DNA from: Topomyia yanbarensis
Taxonomy: Eukaryota; Arthropoda; Insecta; Diptera; Culicidae
Direction of reading: 5' to 3'
NCBI RefSeq assembly: GCF_030247195.1
Contig: NC_080671.1
Location: forward strand, 12,477,343 to 12,541,342
DNA length: 64,000 bases
In this document: piece by piece, positions 56,336 to 64,000 of the stretch
Position numbering within the stretch: the stretch's first letter is position 1
Layout: every line of letters begins with the position of its first letter
The notes under the pieces: generated by a model
What the model was told of the DNA's origin: nothing
Database searches by the model: none
What the model saw: the letters and a program-made list of their open reading frames with translations, nothing else
Made by a program: the position numbers and the translations under genes

Positions 56336-59020
56336 CCCTGGGCTTGGGTGATGAGCATAATGGGCGCGTACTCTTGCTTGGTCGATAAGAGTGGGAGATC
56401 CGAGCGAGTGCTGGTTCATTGACCTCTGAATCTCATGACTAATAATCATTCGATCGAGTGTTTTGGCGGGCGGCTGATATGGATGTTTCTACTTTCAAAT
56501 GGGGGAACATGCTGGTTCGGTTGTTCGGGGACTCATTTGATATTGAGCATAGTGATCGAGTCATTCGATTCAGATCGATGGACTGTCATCTGTAAGAGAT
56601 GATCAGACTGAAGGTGGGTGTTTTTATCTCTTAAATCGCTCTGTCGCTCTGGCTCGTGAAGATGGCGAGCAACACTCGGATTCGCTGTTTTCAGAAACAG
56701 AGATGACAATCTCTTATGGATGGAACCTTCTCTTAAACATACTGTTCAGCCACTAGTTAATGCTCAACTAGATCAACTTAATAAACTGAAACACGTAGTT
56801 TTTGAAGAAATCCAATCCACGTGAACCACATCACCAAACACCTAAAAGTAGTTTAGATGCATGTAATATCTATTTCTGTGTTATCTATTATCTTACCTAT
56901 TCTATTATCTATTAATATCTATTTCTTTATCCCTTTCGCAGGAAGATTGATGGTATTGTAAACATCATCAAGCCACAATAGACTAAATAGAATTATCTAA
57001 ATATAAGGACCCTTCGCTCTTTTTGGTTTCTATTTGCACCAAGTGCTACTACTAGAGGTTAATTAGTTCTTATGTCAATAATCCACCAATCATTATGACG
57101 CAAGATTTTATTTATATAAGAAGCCCGCTTCAAGATGTTGATTACAATACGCCTCGATAGTGGTGTATCGAGGAGGCCGGGAGGGCTGATAGGAGCCTTT
57201 TTTCTGTTCTTTATCTTTCTTCTATTCACCCGCTCATAAACAACAATCAACTAGTAACAAATAGATAATTGAGAAAGGATGTGCTATGTGTGGTGGTTGG
57301 GTATTCAAGTATTAGTAGTGTTTGAAGTACTAATGTATGTCTTTCATGTTATGCTCATAACTTTAGCTGTATCTTGTACCTGTTTTATCTATTGCGTCTC
57401 TCATATATTGTCTTTTATCTCTTCTTTTCGAATCCTATACTGCTATTCTACTCTCGCCTTCAGCTGGGTCAGCAAAGATGGTGATAGCCAACATCTTAAC
57501 ACTCACACATTCTCAAACGCGGTCTCAAGCGGGAACCTACAAAAATGCCCTCGCGCGCGCGATTACGAATCGGTCACGTCCGGAGGTCTACCCTTGATCC
57601 CAGAAGCCTGGGTCCATGCCTTCAGCAGGACCAATTGGGCAAATACGCTCATACCTATTCGGCGGCACGTCTCATGACGACATAACCGGGAAGCTTATCG
57701 ATATAAGGGATCCCATTCTCTGCCAGAATTCTGGCCGCACACCGAAAATTTAATATCAGACTCACGGTTCGCGCAACCATTCAAGAACACACAACACACG
57801 CAAATATGTTAGAAAATCACGTTAGCGTACAAACGTTAGAACCCCTCGCGATTTTCTAAACAACCTACGCCCACCAACTTGCAAGCATGATTATACCCCG
57901 GTGATAAGGTTAACGTCTCAGCGCTCATAAAATTACCAACGCGATCTCAAGCGTTAATCTACAAACTCCCGCGTTCGCGCCATCATGAATCGGAATCGTC
58001 CGGAAGTCTCTATCCTCGGTAACAACAGCCTAGGTTCATGTTAATTTAAAAAAAAATAAATAAAATTGAAGAATTAAAAAAAATTGCTCCCATATCCACT
58101 AGACAAAACGTTCCATGGTGACATGACCGGGAACTCTAGTGATATGGGATAACTCACTCCCTGTCAGAATGTGATCCGTACACCAAACTAAATATCAGAA
58201 TGACGGTCCGCGAATAAATGAATGGCCGCAGGGTTTCAAAATCGAATTTATACACGCGAAGTCACATACACGCGAGCACACGCGTTAAACACGTCAACAT
58301 ACGATCGCTTAAGCCCTTTGCGATCATCTACGCACATTTATGCCCGCTATCGCGCAAACTTGATAACACTCCGGTAATTATGTGAACGTTTTAGTACTTA
58401 CGAAGTTACGAACGCGAATCCGCAAACGCGCGCGATCATGAATCAGTCACGTCCGTAAATCTTTAGCCTTCATTCTAGTAATTTAGGTCCATACATTCAG
58501 TTGGACCAATCAAAAAAATAAAGCTCATATCCACTAGACCACACGCTCTACGGCGACATCGCCGGGAACTCGTGATATGGAAGATCTCACTTTCATTTAG
58601 CATCTGAGCCGTACACCAAATATAAAGTATTAGATTCACGGTCCGCGCACGATTATCCAAAGAACACACGCGAATATGCGAAATGCACACGGTTATAAAA
58701 TAGATTTTATATACGCGAGGTTACATACACGTTAGCACACGCGACATACAAACGCACACGCGATCGAACACGTTAACGTACAAATGCTCGAACCCTTCGC
58801 GATGATACATGCGATCGCGAGTCCCTACGTCCGCACATACCTGAACCGTACAATGAATATCACATTCAGAATCACGGCCCGCTACAATTGGCCTAATGCA
58901 GTGTTTTATTGGGCGACATTGCCTGTCTCGTCTGCAAATTGTACTATGTGATTCTGACGGGGAGCCCTTCCGAGAACCTAGCTCTACAGCTCCAGTAGGA
59001 CAACCCTCGAAAAAAAAAAC
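56336..59020 (+). mobile_element. Family A retroposon, 2.7 kb, with 18 bp TSD and poly-A tail
   Basis: CATGCTAGAAAGAGTTAT at 56318-56335 and CATGCTAGAAAGGGTTAT at 59021-59038 are an 18 bp target duplication with one mismatch. The insert ends CTCGAAAAAAAAAAC directly before the second copy, so it was made by LINE-type retroposition in plus orientation. It starts CCCTGGGCTTGGGTGATGAG. Inside, from about 57520 to 58840, three diverged tandem modules of 420-470 bp repeat the ordered words CTCAAGCG, GTCACGTCCGG, CATATCCACTAGAC, GACATGACCGGGAACTC and GTACACCAAA. A unique tail of about 175 bp (58840-59014) follows. The 132-codon frame at 57279 is not a recognised protein. The lack of a reverse-transcriptase frame marks it as non-autonomous. 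Confidence 0.82.
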
Positions 59021-59040
59021 CATGCTAGAAAGGGTTATAT

Positions 59041-59910
59041 TCAATGCCTTTAATGCTTTTAGCACTATATTATTTTACATTATGCACCCGTGATTTGCTT
59101 GATATACACACAAGTTTTCCTTGAAGTCAATTGATTTGACATGAAGCTATTTACCATCTTTAAGTACTGTGGTTTCGGCTTCGGTAAAGAGATCAAAAGG
59201 TTCAATTTTGATGTTATCATACATTTGAGTAAACTGTTTCGCACTACTATTGATAATGATTTCGGTCTTGAGACTATGCCAGTGTATATGTTGAAAATTT
59301 CAGTGATTTTCGGGAATTTTTCAAAGAAAATTGCTTTATAAAATGTTTTTAAATAACAGGCTATATCAAGCTATATTTAAGCTATATTGCATAATATTTT
59401 TATCAAATTTTTTTTAAAAAAATGCGACTTTTGCGCTGTCTTCGGAGGTGCCGAATAAGTAGTCTAAATAGGGTGTTATACTAGAAATTATTTCTATATT
59501 TTTCGCCGAATTCTCGAAAAATGTAAAAATTTGCTCAATGGTGTAGTAACCGAAAAAATATTTATTCTTTTGACATGAATATATTTTAATGTTCAATATT
59601 CAACAGCACTCAGTTCAATTTTGATGTCAATCGGATAATTGTACATACTTTGATTTACGATCACAGCGAATATAAAGAATGTGATTTCGAGACACGATTT
59701 TTGCTAGAAACAATTATATTTACTATAGAAACTGATGATCAGCTGTACCTGGCATATTTCACAGGATATTTTATTGGGTATAAACTGTCGAATGAGACAA
59801 CAAAATACTCAGACTGATATAGACAAAAACAATAACCGATTTTTTGAAAGATTAACACTTATAGTTCCTTAAGGTCATTAAGACCGGAAAAATAAGTATT
59901 TTTTATTGCT
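59041..59910. other. AT-rich DNA, nothing recognised
   Basis: Short ORFs only. No repeat ends or regulatory signals were identified. Confidence 0.4.
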
Positions 59911-60815
59911 TAGGGGAACATGGGGAGGCTTGACCAAGCGCAAAATTCTATTTTTGGCTATGGTGTCTTCTATTCGATTCTTAAATTTTTTTCAAAAATA
60001 TTTTTATACTTGTTTCGATCCTTTAAGGTAATTTTAAAAGTTTGGAGTGAAAAATCCTTTCCTTGCAGAAAATATTACGTGTTTAATATGTTTGCATTAA
60101 ATGATGTAATTTTTTATCAAACTTTGTATGGACATATCTACTCGACTACTAATTACTATTATTGTACTAATATACCATCTTAATCCTTGTGAAGCAGTGA
60201 AATGATTTTACATAAACTGGAACATTGGAATAGTTATTACTAGAATTTGCATGACATTGAACGCAATAACTAATGTTGGGGAGTCTTGACCAAGATTTTA
60301 TGGGGAGACTTGACCAAGTGGTGATCAGCTGAAGAAAGATACAAAATTCCTAATATTTATTATGCTTTGGTATCTACTGTTAATATTAATCACACCATAA
60401 AAAAATCCCACCCCAAACATAAGTCTTTATATTTTAATATTTGTAAACAAAGTTAGCAATAGTAGGACTGATTTCGCGACGTGTGAACATGCAATGCAAG
60501 CAGTACAGTTAATCCTTAAAAAGAAATGCATTAAATTAAATTTATCAAATGCAACTTTTTTATATTTTTTACTGCTACCTAAGGATCTCGACAATATGGA
60601 AAATATTAATTACAGTATGTTTTATGTCATTATTTTTTGTTATGATTTTTCAAAATTCTCTTGGTCAAGTCTCCCCACGCCTAAATTAAAAATTCTGCAA
60701 TCATGAAGACGCGCAAAGTTATTATATCTGAAGTACTTCTGAGGGATTGAAGGCTTTTTTAGAGATTTATGCAGTTTTTGCTGAAAACCCGGTCAAGTCT
60801 ACCCATGTTCCCCTA
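59911..60815. mobile_element. TA-flanked element with repeated GGGGAG.CTTGACCAAG motif
   Basis: The left end TAGGGGAACATGGGGAGGCT continues TTGACCAAG. The right end GGTCAAGTCTACCCATGTTC continues CCCTA. These are inverted ends of about 25 bp with a possible TA duplication. The same motif recurs inside at about 60280 (GGGGAGTCTTGACCAAG), 60301 (GGGGAGACTTGACCAAG) and, inverted, at about 60660 (CTTGGTCAAGTCTCCCC), giving five copies in 905 bp. The interior is AT-rich. An 87-codon ORF at 59920 and a 70-codon ORF at 60494 have no recognisable domain. Confidence 0.75.
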
Positions 60816-60959
60816 CAGCACTAGATAAACTTTCGAAAAAATTTCATAATGATTTCAGAATTCATTTCAAAATACTTGTCGAGGGGAATGCCACTAACTC
60901 GTCCACTCTTTATTTTGGCGTTTTTTCCTCATTTGGACCATTTTCAAAAAAGTTACACT

Positions 60960-61345
60960 CCTATTCATACGCTAGACAAAAAATTTCAGGGCGACATTGC
61001 CGGGAACTATGGTGGTATGAGAGAATTAACTCTCTTCTGCCGTCAAAACCGAACACTAAAAATTAAACATCAGGCTCGTAGTCCGTGCGAACATTCAAGA
61101 ACCCTCGCGAATATGCGATTGTGCGCACGATCATGCAATCGAACTTATACACGTAAAGTTACATGCACACTACCAAACACGACATACGCTCACGCGATCA
61201 AGCACTGTAACATACTAACGCTCGATTCCTTCGCGATCACTCACGCACACCTATGCCCACGATCACGCAAACATGAAAAAGCCCCGGTGATTAAGTGAAC
61301 GTGTTAGCGCTTTTAAATTTATAAACGCGATCTCAAGGAAGGATG
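60960..61345 (+). repeat. Family A module, single copy
   Basis: GGGCGACATTGCCGGGAACT, CCGAACACTAAAAATTAAAC, CACGCGATCAAGCACTGTAA and CGATCACGCAAACATGAAAA with AGCCCCGGTGATTAAGTGAA follow the family A module order. It ends abruptly at AACGCGATCTCAAGGAAGG. The 149-codon ORF at 60849-61298 runs through it and is not supported. Confidence 0.6.
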
Positions 61346-61560
61346 CCAAATCCAGTTGTTTTACAAAAAGCATCATACGCTTTTCCAGACAATCAGTCAC
61401 GCAATTTTCCTGTTTGACAAACCTGGTTGCAATAAATATAATGTTCTATTTCCGCAGAAACAAATAGCCCTTGTCAGATATTTCTTGGCGAACTTTGACA
61501 GTTCAATATGCTTACAAATGTCGGCCACATTTAAACTTCCGGTTGCCATTAGGTTGGTGA
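61335..61560 (-). pseudogene. Mariner-type transposase fragment
   Basis: The minus strand reads SKFAKKYLTRAICFCGNRT and then, after a stop and a frame change, CLEKRMMLFVKQL and DLASF. This follows the order SKFASKYLIWQAICSC, CLEKRLLPFLQQH and DLASCH of the transposase at 19280-20290. About 70 residues of the catalytic core survive, with at least one stop, one frameshift and a deletion before DLAS. No ends were found. It abuts the family A fragment. Confidence 0.65.
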
Positions 61561-62559
61561 CAGCCTTTTTTTTTTGTTTCAATTATATGAAGGCTTTAGA
61601 TCATTCGCCTTTTTTCCGAATTAGAATCGTATGAGTATCGAACCGAGGTGGACTGTGTACAAGGCAGTGAAACTGACATGAACACTGAAGAAGACTAGAA
61701 GTAATAGTTGTAATACTAGTATCTGATTGATGGTGAAAAGCAACTGTTTTTCATTATTATTATTATTATAGTGGAATTAATCGGAAGACATCTGTCTTAA
61801 GAGGATTAAATGTAACATTCCACTAAGTCGCTCAAAAAACTTTGAAGGTTGTAAAAAATTCATTACAAAATTGATTTGTCCACTTTCAGTGACGTCGCTA
61901 CTTGTTATAAATTTCTGTTATTTTAACTACTAACGAGACCTAATTTGTAACACAATATGTTACAAAAATTGTGTTCTGTTATAATCTTGTTATTTCATTC
62001 TGATCGGGTAACGCGACGTGCGCATATCTCAAGGTACTAGACAAGAAATTAAGGGTCGAAGTCATAAGATGATACATTCTGGTATTCCCAAATACAAAGT
62101 GGGGCTGCTGGCATTGGTTGACATTTGCTTTATACGCCTTAATCATTTGTTAAAAATTTAATTAAAATACACGTCTTCTTGTTTGACAAAACTTTTGAAC
62201 GTAACTAGTTTCAAGAAAAAAGGAATATACGATCCACTTTGATCTAGTATTGTTTTAATTTGTCTAATTATTCTCTTACGCAGTTTAATAACGCAAACAA
62301 GTTTAGGTGTGCTCTTTTTCAATGAAAACCCCCTCTTTTTTTATTTTGTTTCCCAGCTTCAGATGACCGGTAGAAGTGACAATCATTTAACTTCAATCAT
62401 TTTATAATACAGCCTGAAATAATCACAACCATTAGGTCAATGCACAATATTGACTATACATTTGCACTAATATAGCATCACAACCCCATTTCAGCATTTA
62501 CAATGCAATCAAGCTCCATATTAGCATCGTCAATGCATACTGCATAGAACACAAGCAAA
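61561..62559. other. Unrecognised DNA
   Basis: A short ATT microsatellite lies at 61755-61770. TTGTAACACAATATGTTACA at 61946-61965 is a short palindrome. CCTCTTTTTTTATTTTGTTT with CCCAG ending at 62356 is an acceptor-like site without a matching exon. No gene is supported. Confidence 0.35.
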
Positions 62560-62924
62560 TGCATAGAACACATGCGAATATGCGAAAGGCAAACGATTTG
62601 AATATAGAATTTATACACGCGAAGTTACATATACGTTGACACACGCGACATACAAACGCACGAGGGATCGAACACGTTAACATACAAATGCTCGAGCCCT
62701 TCGCGATGACACAAGCGATTGCGAGGCCCCTGCACCCACACATACCTGAACCGTACAATGAAAATCACATCCAGAATCACGGCCCGCTACAATTGGCCTA
62801 AAGCAGTGTTTTATTGGGTGCCATTGCCTGTCTCGTTTGCAAATTGTAGTATGTGATTCTGACGGGGAACCGTTCCGAGAACCTAGCTCTACAGCTCCAG
62901 TAGGATAACTCTCGAAAAAAAATA
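62560..62924 (+). repeat. Family A 3' end, truncated copy
   Basis: ACACATGCGAATATGCGAAA through GACATACAAACGCACGAG, CCTGAACCGTACAATG, AATCACGGCCCGCTACAATT, TGTGATTCTGACGGGGAAC and AGTAGGATAACTCTCGAAAA matches 58660-59014 closely. It is 5'-truncated, as expected of a retroposon, and its A-rich end meets a truncated MITE. Confidence 0.75.
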
Positions 62925-63042
62925 TTTCAGATCTGGCAAAAGTCGAATGTAGCTGAGGAAATTCTTTATCCAGTTCTATCATTTTCTCATTTTTTAATGT
63001 TTTGCGACATAGTCTGGTCTGACTTGACACTGACCAATTGTG
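62925..63042. mobile_element. MITE, TTGGTCGG family, right half only (copy 3)
   Basis: ATTTCAGATCTGGCAAAAGT, CTGAGGAAATTCTTTATCCA, TTTTGCGACATAGTCTGGTC, TGACTTGACACTGACCAATT match the right halves of 12073-12333 and 31452-31710. The left half is absent and is replaced by the family A tail, so the family A insertion or a deletion removed it. Confidence 0.75.
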
Positions 63043-64000
63043 TGGAAACCAATCCCGCGAAGGTTGAAATATTTACTACAATACATACAATCACAATTCT
63101 AAACATATCATATTTACATTTCATATAAGGCTGATAAAATCGGGGGCAGATAATATCGGGTCTTCAATATAAAGATATGTGCTGTCTCTTTTTTCTCACA
63201 CACGCTTAGATATTTTCAAAAATTCTTTTGACATCCGATATTAAAAAAAAACTTTGTCTGGTATCATACAAACTGTATGCAACCTTCTAGAAAGCTGTTC
63301 ATAATAAAAAACGGCCTTAAGTTTTGAGGTGTGTGGCGTAACCGTAAGATTTTTAGTGAATTTTGAGTTACATGTCACTACAATGACTTGAAAACTCTTG
63401 TGAATGAACTACAGCTATTAGAAAAAGTTCATGTTTGGCACATAATTTGTAGAGCCAAAAAAGGTCAAAATTGTTGCGTCTAATGAATATACCGATTATA
63501 CTGTCACATAGATTAAGATTTTTATACATAACCAGGTTATAACAATATTCACACTGTTGCACAGATGTTGACGGTTTATCAATATTAGCTAAATAATCAA
63601 AAAACGGGTAAGCTAATTTCCAAGATATCTTATCGCACCATGTTCCATCACAAACTGATTATAAATATTGCCGCCTAGTTAATCTTTTCAGTGCGCACAC
63701 AATAATCCCCTCGTATATCAACAGTTCGGCAAGTGCAACGAACGCAAAAAAAATCACCCCACTAATTGCAATCATCCGGCAATTTGCAATCAAACAACAA
63801 TGTTTCTGCAATGCATTCGCTTCTTCGACCATTCCTCGGGATTACTGTGCCTGCGATGATCTGTCGTTTTTCGGCGGCGATGTACAGCTCTGCATGATCG
63901 AGACGTGAACCACTAATGGTGCAAATTCCGTCTAGTGGAACCGATTAATCATCGACTCGGGAATTCTTGGCACGTTCAATTGGCCGCGTTTCGCGATCGG
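63043..64000. other. Unique-looking DNA, no gene recognised
   Basis: GATAAAATCGGGGGC and TCGGGTCTTCAAT near 63140 recall 6246-6300. From 63650 to the window end the sequence is GC-richer and free of the window's repeat families (CAATTTGCAATCAAACAACA, GCATTCGCTTCTTCGACC), so it may belong to a conserved noncoding or gene-proximal region continuing beyond the window. Confidence 0.35.

Noticed and set aside
57279..57677. 132-codon ORF with hydrophobic start
   Set aside because: It lies within the family A retroposon and spans its tandem modules. The frame is not kept in other modules and no protein family is recognised.
60849..61298. 149-codon ORF
   Set aside because: Most of it is a family A module, whose low stop density reflects CG-rich words.
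1..64000. LTR retrotransposon or LINE coding regions
   Set aside because: No reverse transcriptase, integrase or gag-like motifs were recognised in any frame, although LINE-type insertion footprints are present.

Overview
This window looks like a piece of an insect nuclear genome, most likely a culicine mosquito and probably Aedes. It is AT-rich, has no operons and no long intact gene, and is packed with short non-autonomous transposable elements. Its one nearly full-length transposon belongs to the DD37E branch of the IS630-Tc1-mariner superfamily (ITmD37E), described from mosquitoes. The organism call is inference from repeat content; no species-specific gene is visible. No complete cellular protein-coding gene can be supported. 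The window is best read as intergenic or intronic DNA, with a few candidate exons that need transcript data.

Layout. 0-4.3 kb: four insertions with clear or probable target-site duplications (TSDs): a 1.5 kb terminal-inverted-repeat element, a 198 bp hAT-like foldback MITE, a 225 bp retroposon with a 16 bp TSD, and a 260 bp hAT-like MITE. 4.3-5.3 kb: a unique stretch that could be a 5' UTR exon ending at a splice donor. 5.3-16 kb: mostly unrecognised DNA with MITEs and a SINE-like piece. 16.8-20.4 kb: a minisatellite, a frameshifted transposase-like fossil, a dispersed repeat with protein-like character, and the DD37E element (19129-20415, TA TSD, three nonsense codons). 20.7-22 kb: dispersed repeat family A. 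22-29 kb: largely unique DNA with weak exon candidates and a 38-residue secreted-like Cys-rich small ORF. 29.5-30.7 kb: a 1.17 kb long-hairpin foldback element with an 8 bp TSD. 31-41 kb: dispersed repeats, a 30 bp-arm palindrome, and an unrecognised minus-strand coding remnant at 34.1-34.7 kb. 41.9-43.2 kb: two convergent mariner fossils. 47.07-55.28 kb: a head-to-tail tandem duplication of a roughly 4.1 kb unit, each copy carrying a foldback hairpin. 56.3-59.0 kb: a 2.7 kb family A retroposon with an 18 bp TSD, poly-A tail and internal tandem modules. 59.9-60.8 kb: a TA-flanked element built from repeated copies of one 17 bp motif. 61-63 kb: more family A, another mariner fossil and a truncated MITE. 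The last kilobase is unique.

Functionally the window records transposition by several mechanisms: mariner-type cut and paste, hAT-like 8 bp TSD insertion, possibly Mutator-like insertion, and LINE-type retroposition. The elements seen are dead or non-autonomous and would depend on enzymes encoded elsewhere. The feature most likely to have present-day activity is the set of long perfect-to-near-perfect inverted repeats, whose transcripts would fold into long double-stranded RNA. All lengths and alignments were made by eye; no database search or computation was run.
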